64,000 nucleotides of DNA. Source: a bacterium (GTDB lineage: Bacteria > Myxococcota_A > Polyangia > Nannocystales > Nannocystaceae). Of the stretch, positions 15,535 to 24,192 are shown piece after piece. The notes beneath the pieces were generated by a model. The model was not told the DNA's origin, ran no database searches, and was given only the letters and a program-made list of their open reading frames with translations. Where the stretch lies: positions 62,001-126,000 of the forward strand of contig JANSYI010000022.1 in NCBI GenBank assembly GCA_024742475.1, in the 5' to 3' direction. Positions within the stretch are counted from its first letter, which is position 1. Each line of letters starts with the position of its first letter. The position numbers and the translations under genes are program-made.

Positions 15535-15987
15535 CTAGCGCTTGCCTTTGCCTCGCTTCTTGCCCTTGCCGCGCTTCTTCCCTTTGCGTGCTTCGTGGGC
15601 GGCTCGAAGTTCGTCTTGGGTCACGGATCCGTCGCCGTCGGCGTCGATCTCCGCGAAGTGGCGTGCGATGCGGGTGCCTTCGGCTTCGCTCGGGCTCAGG
15701 GCGCCGTCGCCGTCGGCGTCCATCTTGGCGAAGCGCTCTGCGTGGCGTGCTTTGCGGGCGGCGTGCAGCTCGTCGCGGGACAGCTCGCCGTCGCCGTCGG
15801 CGTCGACCTTCGCGAAGTGTTTCGCGAGCTTGGTGCCTTCCACTTCGGCGGCGCTCAGGGTCCCGCTTCCGTCGGTGTCGAGCCTCTGAAACTTGGCGCC
15901 GCGCTTGCCGTCGGGCTTGGCGTCGTCGGCCGGGGCGGCGAGCAGGAGGGACGCAGGAACGAGGAGGGTGAGGAGCTGGTGCATCAT
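15535..15987 (-). CDS. Secreted EF-hand protein, four loops
   Basis: The 150-aa product starts with MMHQLLTLLVPASLLLAAP, nearly the same signal peptide as its neighbour at 14789. It has four intact loops (DTDGSGTLSAAE, DADGDGELSRDE, DADGDGALSPSE, DADGDGSVTQDE) and a basic repeat tail GKKRGKGKKRGKGKR. Four loops suggest two EF-hand pairs, as in calmodulin-like folds. Start ATG 15987 or 15984. It is divergent from the phosphofructokinase gene. Confidence 0.92.
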   Translation of the reverse strand: MMHQLLTLLVPASLLLAAPADDAKPDGKRGAKFQRLDTDGSGTLSAAEVEGTKLAKHFAKVDADGDGELSRDELHAARKARHAERFAKMDADGDGALSPSEAEGTRIARHFAEIDADGDGSVTQDELRAAHEARKGKKRGKGKKRGKGKR

Positions 15988-16090
15988 CGGGTTGGCTTCT
16001 TTCAATCTCAGCCTGCGCCTCCTTGGCCCGACGCGCCGCTCGGTTTGCGATGCGCTTGCGCCCCGCTCCGAAGCCGGCGACGCTTCGCGC

Positions 16091-17398
16091 GTGAGCAAGA
16101 CGCTGCCCGCCCTGGCCGACCTCGAGATCCCCCGCGTTCGCGAGGCGACGGTGGAGTCCCCCTTGCGCGAGCGGATCCCGTGGTGCGATGGCCGGCAGCG
16201 TGTCCTGCTCGTGGGTGATGCACACAAGCTGGCGCAGATCGAAGGCGACGTCCCCTCGTTCGAGCGCGCCGGTCCGCGCAGCTCGCTCGCGTTCGACCCC
16301 TCGACGATCACGTGCGGCATCGTCACGTGCGGTGGGTTGTGCCCGGGGCTCAACGATGTGATCCGGGCGATCGTGATGACGCTGCACCACTGGTATGGCG
16401 TCCCGAAGATCCTCGGGTATCGCTACGGTTACGCGGGCCTGCGTCGCGACCCTCCCGTTGCGCCGCTCGAGCTGACGCCGCAGCTCGTCGCGCGAATCCA
16501 CGACGACGGTGGCACCGTGCTGGGGAGCTCCCGCGGGGAGCAGGACCTGGGCGAGATGGCGCAGACCCTCGAGCGCGATGGCGTCTCGGTGCTCTTCGCT
16601 ATCGGGGGCGACGGGACCTTGCGCGGCGCGTCGGCTCTCGCCCAAGAGTGTCGGCGCCGCGGCCTCGACATCTCGGTGATCGGCATCCCCAAGACGATCG
16701 ACAACGACCTCATGTGGATCGAGCGTTCCTTCGGGTTCCTCACCGCGGTCGAAGCCGCGCGAGGGGCCATTGCGGCGGCCCATGCCGAAGCGCAAGGGGC
16801 GTGGAACGGCGTGGGGTTGGTCAAGCTGATGGGGCGCCACAGCGGATTCATCGCGGCCGAGGCGACGCTCTCCAACAGCGACGTCAACTTTTGCCTCGTG
16901 CCCGAGGTGCCCGTAGACCTCGAGGGCGAACACGGCTTTCTCGGGGCGCTCGAGCGACGACTGGCGCAGCGTCATCACGCCGTGGTCGTGGTTGCCGAGG
17001 GCGCGGCCGACGTCCTCATGCCGGGCGAGGGCCCCACGGCGCTGGACAAGTCCGGCAACCGAAAACTCGACGACGTCGGCGTGTTCTTGCGCGATCGGAC
17101 CAAGGCCTACTTCAAGGCGCGCGGCGTCGAGATGAACATCAAGTACATCGACCCGAGCTACATGATCCGCGGCGTGCAGGCCAACGCGTCGGACTCGTCG
17201 TTCTGCCTGGCGCTCGGCCAGCACGCGGTGCATGCGGGCCTTCACGGCTGCACCGACATGTTGGTCGGCTATTGGAACCAGAAGTTCGTGCACCTGCCGA
17301 TGAAGCTGGCCACGACGGGGCGGCACCAGATCGACCCCGACGGGGCGTTCTGGCACCGCGTGGTGCTGTCGACCGGTCAGCCTCGGATGCGAGCGTGA
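16091..17398 (+). CDS. 6-phosphofructokinase, ATP-type of the long clade
   Basis: The GTG at 16091 gives 435 aa; the upstream open frame overlaps the EF-hand gene. The substrate loops are intact: CGGLCPGLNDVIR near residue 82, AIGGDGTLRGA, PKTIDND with the catalytic Asp, and LMGRHSGFIA. GGDGT (not GGDD) indicates ATP as donor, while PKTIDND is shared with the plant, trypanosome and PPi clades rather than with E. coli PfkA. It phosphorylates fructose 6-phosphate in glycolysis. No other glycolytic gene is nearby. A GACGCT sequence 6 nt before the GTG is a degenerate leaderless -10. Confidence 0.95.
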   Translation: MSKTLPALADLEIPRVREATVESPLRERIPWCDGRQRVLLVGDAHKLAQIEGDVPSFERAGPRSSLAFDPSTITCGIVTCGGLCPGLNDVIRAIVMTLHHWYGVPKILGYRYGYAGLRRDPPVAPLELTPQLVARIHDDGGTVLGSSRGEQDLGEMAQTLERDGVSVLFAIGGDGTLRGASALAQECRRRGLDISVIGIPKTIDNDLMWIERSFGFLTAVEAARGAIAAAHAEAQGAWNGVGLVKLMGRHSGFIAAEATLSNSDVNFCLVPEVPVDLEGEHGFLGALERRLAQRHHAVVVVAEGAADVLMPGEGPTALDKSGNRKLDDVGVFLRDRTKAYFKARGVEMNIKYIDPSYMIRGVQANASDSSFCLALGQHAVHAGLHGCTDMLVGYWNQKFVHLPMKLATTGRHQIDPDGAFWHRVVLSTGQPRMRA

Positions 17399-17410
17399 CC
17401 GGGGCGGGCG

Positions 17411-18271
17411 TCATGCAAGTCGACGCCGGGTGAGCCCGGCAAAGCCGAGTATGAAGAGGCCTGCGCCCCACGCCCAGCCAGATTCGCTGCCTCGGTCGAC
17501 GGCGCACGACACCGAGCCGCCCGCTTCGCCCGAGCATTGGCCACCTGCGCAGCTCCCCTCGGCGTAGCCCTCGACCTCGATGTCGAGCTGGGCCTCGAGC
17601 GCCGCGACGCACTCGCGAAGGTTGTTGCCGGCGTCGACGTATTGTCCGTCGCAGAACAGCGCGCCTTCGGGTCGCTGACACTGCGCTTCGCAGCCGCCCT
17701 GCAGGTCGGCCTCACAGTCGACGAAGCCGCCGGCTTGGCAGTCGACCTGACAGTCGAGGCTGGCCTGCGCGTCGCACGAGCCCTCGCAGGAGGCTTCACA
17801 GCGTGCCTCGCAGGCTGCGCTGGGCGGAGTGCCGCTGCATCGGCTGTCGCACCCGGCCGAGCACGTCGCCTCGCACGAGGCTCGGCACTCGGAATCTCCG
17901 CCGCATTGGGCGTCGCAAGACCCTTGGCAGTCCGCGTTGCACGACGCCGAGCAGTCGAAGCTACCGGGGTCGACCTCGCATGAGGCGACGCAGTCCGACT
18001 GGCATGACGCGGTGCAGTCGACCGAGGCCGACGCCGAACACTGCCCTTCGCAGTCGGCGTAGAGCTCCGCTGCGCACTGCGCCTCGAGTCTTGGCGGCTC
18101 GCAGAGCGCGGTGCACCCACCCTCCACCTCGACGCGGCATGACGCTTCGGCTTCGACGTGGATGTCGCCACACGCCTCGATACCGGCGCGTGCGGTCTGG
18201 GGCGCCGCGTAGGAGAGCGCGAGCGCGGAGGTTGTAAGGGTCAGGCTGAACAGTTTGTGGAGCACGGGCAT
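17411..18271 (-). CDS. Cys-rich surface protein with C-terminal anchor
   Basis: The 286-aa protein has a signal peptide (to about residue 29) and then some 40 cysteines, mostly spaced every four residues (CQSDCVASCEVD, CSASCNADCQGSCDAQCGG). The C-terminus is Cys, a short linker, a hydrophobic helix (GWAWGAGLFILGFAGL) and TRRRLA, which matches the layout of MYXO-CTERM sorting signals processed by myxosortase-type proteases. A shared segment ALFCDGQY links it to the divergent paralogue at 18450. Probably a disulfide-rich surface or stalk protein; function unknown. Confidence 0.88.
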   Translation of the reverse strand: MPVLHKLFSLTLTTSALALSYAAPQTARAGIEACGDIHVEAEASCRVEVEGGCTALCEPPRLEAQCAAELYADCEGQCSASASVDCTASCQSDCVASCEVDPGSFDCSASCNADCQGSCDAQCGGDSECRASCEATCSAGCDSRCSGTPPSAACEARCEASCEGSCDAQASLDCQVDCQAGGFVDCEADLQGGCEAQCQRPEGALFCDGQYVDAGNNLRECVAALEAQLDIEVEGYAEGSCAGGQCSGEAGGSVSCAVDRGSESGWAWGAGLFILGFAGLTRRRLA

Positions 18272-18449
18272 CGGTCGAATCTCGACAGCGGCCTGAGCAC
18301 GGACGCGAACCCTGCAACCCGGAAATGTCGCGGCTCCCGGTGCGCCTTCGCGCTCACCCGTGCGGATCCGTCAAATGACGGGGGTTTGGTTGACACCCCA
18401 ACGAGAGACACGAAGTCGTCGGCGCCGAGTTCCTCGGCAGGATTCGACC

Positions 18450-19388
18450 ATGAAGACTTCAAACATCCCTACCGTGTCCCTGAAATCCCTTGCCGCGTCC
18501 GCTGTCGCAGCCATGGCCCTCTTCGCTCCCAGCGATGCCAAGGCGGAGATCCTCGACGCTTGCGGCGGCGTGTACTTCGAGAGCCTGAGCGAAGGTTCGT
18601 GCGAGGTGGTCCCGCTCGAAGAGTGCGAGACCCGCTGTGAACCTGCCGCGACCGAGCGAGTCTGCACGGCTCGCACCTACCGCGACTGTCAGACCGAGTG
18701 CGACCTCGAGATCTCCGAAGAGTGCACGACGACCTGCACCGAAGACTGCTCCACCGAGTGCAGCGCCGAGGCGTCCGTCGAGTGCTATGGCTACGGTTTC
18801 GAAAGCTGTACGGCCGAGTGCTCGGCCAGCTGCGAGGGCTCGGAGGACTCCGCCCAGTGCCAGGCCAGCTGCGAGTACAGCTGTGCCGACACCTGCGAAG
18901 CGCAGTGCAGCAGCGTCGAAGCCTCGGCGTCGTGCGACACCGTGTGCGAGACCGCGTGCACCGGGTCCTGCGAGACTCAGGCAAACCTCGACTGCCAGGA
19001 AGAGTGCACCAACGAGCGCGTCGTCGAGTGCGAAGAGCAGACCGTGACGGAGTGCAACGAAGAGTGTGAGCAGACCGGCGCGGCGATCTTCTGCGACGGT
19101 CAGTTCCTCGCCACCGAGGGCGACCTGCAGGCCTGTGCCGACGACCTGGCCGCGCAGTTCGACATCAGCATCGACGTGGACGTGGACGTGGACGTGGACG
19201 TGGACGTGGACGGCGACGGCGACGACGAGATCGACGGGGACACGGACGGCGACGGCATTGATCTCGATGGAGACGGCGATTCGGAGGTCAGCGGCTGCTC
19301 GGTGGGTGCCGACAGCCCGTCGGCGATCGGCATGGCCGGGGCGCTGTTCATCTTCGGACTCTTCGGCCGTCGCCGCCGTGCTGCGTAG
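18450..19388 (+). CDS. Cys-rich surface protein with Asp-rich segment and C-terminal anchor
   Basis: ATG 18450 gives 312 aa: signal peptide ending SDAKA, about 50 cysteines in CxxxC spacing (CTTTCTEDCSTECSAEASVE), the paralogue-shared AIFCDGQFL, then an Asp-rich run of DVDVDV and DGDGD units about residues 240-275 that resembles calcium-binding thrombospondin type 3 repeats. It ends in SGCSVGADSP, a hydrophobic helix and GRRRRAA, a MYXO-CTERM-like signal. It is divergent from its paralogue across 178 bp. The Asp run is encoded by a hexamer repeat and may vary in length between strains. Confidence 0.88.
   Translation: MKTSNIPTVSLKSLAASAVAAMALFAPSDAKAEILDACGGVYFESLSEGSCEVVPLEECETRCEPAATERVCTARTYRDCQTECDLEISEECTTTCTEDCSTECSAEASVECYGYGFESCTAECSASCEGSEDSAQCQASCEYSCADTCEAQCSSVEASASCDTVCETACTGSCETQANLDCQEECTNERVVECEEQTVTECNEECEQTGAAIFCDGQFLATEGDLQACADDLAAQFDISIDVDVDVDVDVDVDGDGDDEIDGDTDGDGIDLDGDGDSEVSGCSVGADSPSAIGMAGALFIFGLFGRRRRAA
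19173..19208 (+). repeat. GACGTG hexamer repeat, six units
   Basis: Six exact GACGTG units encode alternating Asp-Val. Unit gain or loss would change length without shifting frame. Confidence 0.9.
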
Positions 19389-19400
19389 GTCGACGGCGCA

Positions 19401-19431
19401 TGCGCCCGGCTCGAACCTCGAACCGGGCGCA
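19401..19431 (+). terminator. Hairpin after Cys-rich gene
   Basis: TGCGCCCGG pairs with CCGGGCGCA (9 bp, 13-nt loop) 12 bp after the stop at 19388. No U-tract follows, so termination here is uncertain. Confidence 0.35.
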
Positions 19432-19535
19432 CGCGCACACTGTGCCGTGGTGGACCCCGAGACCTCCCCGGCGACGCCCAAACCCCCGAGACTGCGCGGC
19501 TCGAAGAGGGATCCGCGTTTGCAAAGAACACTCCC

Positions 19536-21422
19536 GTGTCCGACGACGCTTCCGAAGACCCCAAACCCCGCAGCTGGCGCTGGTGGGTGGGCGCGGGGGT
19601 CGCGACCGCTGCGTCCGCCTTCGCGCTGTGGATGCTCCTGCTGAACCTCGCGCTCATGACCGGCTTCGTGCCGTGGGTCGTCTCTGGCGAGCACCGCATG
19701 TCGACGGTACGGATCCGCTACGACTCGGCGTGGGTGGTCTGGCCGACGCGCGTGCACGTGGAAGGCTTCGAGCTCGACATCGACGCGTACCGCTACCAAC
19801 TCCACCTCGACATCCCCGAAGGCAAGGTCGACGTGGCGTTGCTCGACCTCGTCCAGCGTCGTTTCCATGCCCGCTCGATCCAGGGGGAGGGGGTCTCGGG
19901 CGTGTTTCGGTTCAAGGCGCCCGAGGGCAAGGTGTCTGCGGAGCGTCTCGCGGCGTTCGGTCCCATCGAGGGCATGCCCGAGCCGGTGCGCATGGAGGGG
20001 CAACCCGATCTGCCCTCGCAGGAGAAGGCGTGGGGGGTTCAGCTGGACCGTGTCGATGGACAGTTCGTCGACCTGTGGATCAACGAGCTGCACTTCGTTG
20101 GAACGGACGCGAACCTCCGGGGCGGGCTACGGAGCAAGTCGGGCAACTTCTTCGAGGTCAACGGTGCCCACCTCGACGGCACCGCAGACGAGCTGCACAT
20201 CGGCGGCGAGGTGATCGCCACCGACTGGACGAACGCGCTCGCGGTCGACGTCGCTGGGTACGACCCGTTCTCGCTGACCGGGCGCGCCGTCCTCGGCCAG
20301 CTCACCGTCGATCTCGACGTTCAAACCAAGATCTCATCCGTCGTGCCGGCCGAGACGTTCATCCCGGACTCGAAGAGCGTCGCGCTCTTTGACGGTGCCG
20401 GGGAGCTGAAGCTGCACGTCGCCGTGACCGACGGGGTCCTCGGAACACCCACGGCGATCGAGTATCGGACCGACCGCGTCGGGGCGAAGGTGAAGGGTTG
20501 GCACGCATCGGCGGGCGCCCACGTGACGCTGAGCGTCGACTCGGGCACCGCCCGGGCCGGTGCCGACCTCGCAGAACTTCGCGTACGTCGGGCCGAAGGA
20601 GACAGCGATGGACAGCCCCCGATCTTCGCAGAGAAGGTCGAGGGCTTCGTCGCGACCTCCAACACCGATCTTGCGAAGGGGCCGTTCCCCCTCGTGGACG
20701 GCAGACTGCGCGTACCGGGACTCGATGTTCGGGACGTCGCGGTGTTCCAAGGCATGAGCAAGTCGATCGAACCCAGGTCGGGCTCGGCGACGCTCTCGCT
20801 GGTCGGCAACCTGGTCGAAGCCGATCAGCTCGGCTTCGACGTGGACGGCAAACTCGACAACGTCGTCTTCGCGGTGAAACGCTCTACGGTCCGAACGACC
20901 GTCGACTTCGATCTCGGCGCGCGGACTTCCCGAGACTTCTCGTCGGGACAGGTCGGGGAGATCGACGTGCACGTGGGCCAGCTCGGTGTGAAGTCTCCCA
21001 ATGGCCACAGCAACGGCGCGTGGGTCAAGGTCTCGGGGGGATCGATTCGGTGGGATGGCAAAGGTGTCGATGCGTCGCTTCGCGGCAGCCTCGACGACCT
21101 CCGGCCGATCCTCAGCCACGTCGGCGACCGCAAGCGGCTCGCCGAGCTGGTGCCAGACCTCGAATCCACCACGCCGCTGGACTTCGATGTCGGGCTCGAG
21201 AAGCGCGGAGAGGTGCTCGACATCTCCGTCGACGAACTCGCCCGCCCGCTCCTCTCCATTCGAGGTTTTCGGCGCAGCCGTGGCTCGGCGTCCCGCAGCG
21301 CCTTCATGCTGACCCGCGCGAGGATCGGCTTCACCCGCGGGGAGGATGGGGACTCCGACATCGACCTGGCGATCGGCAAGGACTGGCTGTCGAAGCAGAC
21401 GCAGTGGGCCAAGGAGCTCTGA
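19536..21422 (+). CDS. AsmA-like envelope protein
   Basis: The 628-aa protein has one N-terminal transmembrane helix (WVGAGVATAASAFALWMLLL) and a long beta-rich remainder with repeating amphipathic strands (VHVEGFELDID, LSVDSGTARAGADLAEL, LRGSLDDLRPIL), as in AsmA/DUF748-type proteins that span the periplasm and are linked to lipid transport or outer-membrane assembly. No enzymatic motifs. GTG 19536 is the start. It is convergent with the methyltransferase gene at 21439. Assignment to AsmA-like is by pattern and moderately sure. Confidence 0.85.
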   Translation: MSDDASEDPKPRSWRWWVGAGVATAASAFALWMLLLNLALMTGFVPWVVSGEHRMSTVRIRYDSAWVVWPTRVHVEGFELDIDAYRYQLHLDIPEGKVDVALLDLVQRRFHARSIQGEGVSGVFRFKAPEGKVSAERLAAFGPIEGMPEPVRMEGQPDLPSQEKAWGVQLDRVDGQFVDLWINELHFVGTDANLRGGLRSKSGNFFEVNGAHLDGTADELHIGGEVIATDWTNALAVDVAGYDPFSLTGRAVLGQLTVDLDVQTKISSVVPAETFIPDSKSVALFDGAGELKLHVAVTDGVLGTPTAIEYRTDRVGAKVKGWHASAGAHVTLSVDSGTARAGADLAELRVRRAEGDSDGQPPIFAEKVEGFVATSNTDLAKGPFPLVDGRLRVPGLDVRDVAVFQGMSKSIEPRSGSATLSLVGNLVEADQLGFDVDGKLDNVVFAVKRSTVRTTVDFDLGARTSRDFSSGQVGEIDVHVGQLGVKSPNGHSNGAWVKVSGGSIRWDGKGVDASLRGSLDDLRPILSHVGDRKRLAELVPDLESTTPLDFDVGLEKRGEVLDISVDELARPLLSIRGFRRSRGSASRSAFMLTRARIGFTRGEDGDSDIDLAIGKDWLSKQTQWAKEL

Positions 21423-21438
21423 GCGCGAGTGGCCCAGG

Positions 21439-22347
21439 TCAACGGAGCCCGATGGCGGCGGCCGTGACCAACAGCTCGTGTTTGCCCGTCACGAAGACGC
21501 GCTTCCCGTGTTGTTGTAGGTACTTCTTGTAGAACGCCACGCCCTTGAGCAGCAGGGACAGCTCCGGTTGTCGGAAGTTGACCATGCGCGCCCCGTGCAG
21601 GAGCTCCCCATCGACGTAGCGGCAGTTGGGGACCCCGAGGATCAAGCTCGCCGTGGGAACGAGCAGCTCCTGGATCGCGTGTCGAAGCACCGCGCGATCG
21701 TCGACGCCGGGGCTCTGTAGCGTGTCGATGCACAGCAAGAGGTCGAATCGCGGCAGCTCGGGCAGGTCACCGAGGTCGGCGCAGACGAACGCGTGGGGGC
21801 TCGGGAACCTCGAGCGGGCAACGTCGAGGGCGCGTTCGTCGTGGTCGATGCCCGTGATCACGGACTTCGGTCGATGTTCGAGCAGGGGCCGCAGCTCGTC
21901 TCCGGTGTTCACGCCCAAGCTCAGGACTCGAGGCGCTTCGGGGAGCACGCAGCGATGCAGGGCGTCGTCGAAGTCGATGAGGAAGTCCGGCTCCTCGAGC
22001 TTGCTGGCGCGATGAAACCCCGAACCGGGCGTGTACTTGCCCGGGCCCCGCACGCCGCGATCGAGCAGCTCGGCGTCGGGGTCGAGCTGCGTGAAGCAAA
22101 GCTCGATCATGTCCCCGAGGGGCACGGGGGTGTGCAAGCGAAGCTCGAGCCGATCTGCGAGATCAGTCCACACGCGCAAGGGGCGGTGCCTCGCCGCGCC
22201 GGGGTGTTCGCTTGCGGGCTCGCCCGGATACCGACCGTGACCAGCGTCGGGGTTGGGCACGCGAATCACCGCGCGTCCAGTCGTCAGCCCGGACCGGATG
22301 TGCCCGATGATCTCCGCGAGCGGTTCGCAGGAGAAGGAGCGCGTCAC
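21439..22347 (-). CDS. Class I SAM-dependent methyltransferase
   Basis: The 302-aa protein has the SAM-binding motif VLSLGVNTGDELRPLLE (motif I with Gly-x-Asn in place of the usual GxG), the acidic ribose-binding GIDHDERAL and VCADLGDLP, followed by FDLLLCIDTLQSPG. The N-terminal 100 residues are a separate domain. The GTG at 22347 overlaps the upstream lipoprotein stop (GTGA) and has GGAGG just upstream, so translation is coupled. Its substrate is unknown. Third gene of the sigma-lipoprotein-methyltransferase operon. Confidence 0.88.
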   Translation of the reverse strand: MTRSFSCEPLAEIIGHIRSGLTTGRAVIRVPNPDAGHGRYPGEPASEHPGAARHRPLRVWTDLADRLELRLHTPVPLGDMIELCFTQLDPDAELLDRGVRGPGKYTPGSGFHRASKLEEPDFLIDFDDALHRCVLPEAPRVLSLGVNTGDELRPLLEHRPKSVITGIDHDERALDVARSRFPSPHAFVCADLGDLPELPRFDLLLCIDTLQSPGVDDRAVLRHAIQELLVPTASLILGVPNCRYVDGELLHGARMVNFRQPELSLLLKGVAFYKKYLQQHGKRVFVTGKHELLVTAAAIGLR

Positions 22348-22733
22348 ATGCCTCCGGTCGAGGTCGTTCCCGTCGTGTCGGTGTCGGTGTCGGTATCCGT
22401 GTCGGTATCCGTGTCGGTATCGGTATCGGTATCGGTATCGGTATCGGTGTCGGTGTCGGTGTCGGTGTCGGTTCCCGTGGACGACGAGGTTCCGGTAGAC
22501 GAGGACGTCCCCGTCGAGCTCGACGACGTGCTCATGTCGAGCGTGGTCGCACCCGTGGTCGTCTCGTCACTGGTCGCCGGATCTGCGGTCGTGACCGGCG
22601 GCGTGGTGGTCACGCCCGTGGTCGTCGTGCCTTCGAACACGCAGTCGCCGATGCAGGCGGCTTGGCCGACGCACCCTCCGAGCCACCCTCCAAGCAGGGA
22701 CGCGCCGAGCATGCATGCAGCGACGCGAATCAC
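22344..22733 (-). CDS. Lipoprotein with (Thr-Asp)16 tail
   Basis: GTG 22733 gives 129 aa: signal peptide with lipobox GWLGGC (Cys about 21), a few Cys (CIGDC), a Thr/Ser linker, and then sixteen consecutive Thr-Asp dipeptides near the C-terminus, ending TGTTSTGGM. The start overlaps the sigma factor stop by 4 nt and its own stop overlaps the methyltransferase start by 4 nt, so all three are translationally coupled. There is no folded domain; the acidic tail may bind cations or act as a spacer. Confidence 0.85.
   Translation of the reverse strand: MIRVAACMLGASLLGGWLGGCVGQAACIGDCVFEGTTTTGVTTTPPVTTADPATSDETTTGATTLDMSTSSSSTGTSSSTGTSSSTGTDTDTDTDTDTDTDTDTDTDTDTDTDTDTDTDTTGTTSTGGM
22375..22470 (-). 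repeat. Hexamer microsatellite encoding Thr-Asp repeats
   Basis: Sixteen 6-bp units (GTGTCG, GTATCG or GTATCC on the plus strand) in tandem. In-frame expansion or contraction would lengthen or shorten the lipoprotein tail. Confidence 0.95.
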
Positions 22734-24028
22734 TCGCAGGGCGTGTCGGCGTCGATCAGCTTGGAGCTGCCGAACTTGGCCGCGAAGGCAGCTGCGGCGG
22801 TCTTGGCCTCGTCGTTGCGGTTCGCCTTGCACAGTGTTCGCACGCGGAGCGCGGCGGCCTCCATGGAGAACGTGCCACGCGGGAACTCGCGAAGATAGCC
22901 GTCGATGCGATCGAGCGCCGCGCGGGTGTCGCTACGACGGGCGGCGACCTTGGCTTGCTCGAACCGCTCGAGCTCGGCTGCGAACGGGTCGGGCTTGGCT
23001 TCGACCTCGCGGACTTGGGCTCGGCCCTGACGTGCGGGCTGTCGGCGCGCGCGCTGGCCCGACAGCAGCGCGACCATCGAGGGGGCGAGCGGCAGGTCTG
23101 CGACGACCTCGGGCTCCTCGGGCAGCGGGGTCGGCGTCATGATGCCCGAGGCGAGCGGAGCCGGCGGGGCCTTGGCGTGGGGCCGCACCGGATCGGCGGT
23201 GAGGCTCTGGGCCGAGGCGATCGCAGGCGTGGTGCTGGGCGTCGTGGTGTCCTCGACCGAGGCCGCGGCGAACGAGGTGCCGCCGATCACCGCGGCGGCC
23301 ACCGCAACCTTGGCCAAGAACCCCGAGGAGAGGCTCAAGCTGGCGCCCAGGCCGGTGGTGGCGACCGCGGCCTTGCCCAGGCCGAGCTTGGCGACCAGCA
23401 GACCCCAGGTGCGACGACTGGCGCCGGCGGACGGCCGGGTGTCGGAGATCGAGCGCACGCTGGCGCGGTAGCTCTCCATGTTGGACTCGCGCCGAGCCCG
23501 ACGCGCGACGTGCTGACGTGCGGCGCGGAGGCGGGCGTAGACGGTGTTGAGGTTGGCCCCGAGCATCGAGGCGATCTCGGGCGCTCGCATCTGCTCGAAC
23601 TCCGAGAGCACGAAGACGGCGCGCTTGTCCTCGTCGAGCTCGTCGAGCCAGTCCTGCAGCTGCTGAAGGGCTTCGTTGCAGCTCAGCGCTTTGTCGGGCC
23701 GACCGCGGTCGGTGGGCGTGTCGGTCTCGGGCTCGTCCTGGGCGCGGCGGCGGGCACGGTCGCGATATCGGAGCGCGATGCGTCGTGCGATGGCGAACAG
23801 CCACGTGCGGACCGCTGCGCGCCCCTCGAAGTCGCCGAGCTTGCGATGCACGACGATGAAGACGTCCTGCACCGCGTCGTCCACGGCCGAGTCGTCCACA
23901 CCCAGTCGCAGCAGGCTGCGCCACACGAACGTGTAGTGGCTCCGATACACGTGCCGAAAGCTCGGCGGCGGCTCCATCACTGGCACCGGCCGGCTTACGT
24001 GGGATTCGGCTGCAGCTGAGTAAGTCAC
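22730..24028 (-). CDS. ECF sigma factor fused to a membrane and periplasmic tail
   Basis: The 432-aa protein starts at GTG 24028 (ATG 23977 is possible). Sigma region 2 is at about 25-95 (DAVQDVFIVVHRKLGDFEG, RTWLFAIARRIALRYRDRAR) and region 4 at 115-180 (VFVLSEFEQMRAPEIASMLG, NTVYARLRAARQHVARRAR). A hydrophobic helix (FLAKVAVAAAVIGGTSFAAA) follows at about 255, then a Pro-rich linker and a TPR-like helical domain (AALDRIDGYLREFPRG, RVRTLCKANRNDEA) resembling that of separate myxobacterial anti-sigma partners. A membrane-held sigma factor, perhaps released by proteolysis, is inferred. Confidence 0.93.
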   Translation of the reverse strand: MTYSAAAESHVSRPVPVMEPPPSFRHVYRSHYTFVWRSLLRLGVDDSAVDDAVQDVFIVVHRKLGDFEGRAAVRTWLFAIARRIALRYRDRARRRAQDEPETDTPTDRGRPDKALSCNEALQQLQDWLDELDEDKRAVFVLSEFEQMRAPEIASMLGANLNTVYARLRAARQHVARRARRESNMESYRASVRSISDTRPSAGASRRTWGLLVAKLGLGKAAVATTGLGASLSLSSGFLAKVAVAAAVIGGTSFAAASVEDTTTPSTTPAIASAQSLTADPVRPHAKAPPAPLASGIMTPTPLPEEPEVVADLPLAPSMVALLSGQRARRQPARQGRAQVREVEAKPDPFAAELERFEQAKVAARRSDTRAALDRIDGYLREFPRGTFSMEAAALRVRTLCKANRNDEAKTAAAAFAAKFGSSKLIDADTPCE

Positions 24029-24192
24029 GACTCCACTAGTGTTATGGGGATTCGCCTCGAGATCCGTCAGAAAATCTTCCGAGTTTGATCTTCTTGGCTT
24101 ATGGGAGGTTTGCGCGCGCTGCGCTTTGCCCGCATCGGTCCTGCGCCACCTCCGCGCGGCCCGCTATGGGCCACGATGTCTCGAGGACGCTG

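Noticed and set aside
15332..17356. A very long minus-strand frame joined to the first EF-hand gene
   Set aside because: It is antisense to phosphofructokinase and its composition is that of a shadow frame; the signal peptide and ribosome site mark the true start at 15331.
22375..22470. Tandem hexamers as a CRISPR-like or intergenic repeat
   Set aside because: Units are 6 bp with no spacers and lie in frame inside a lipoprotein gene.
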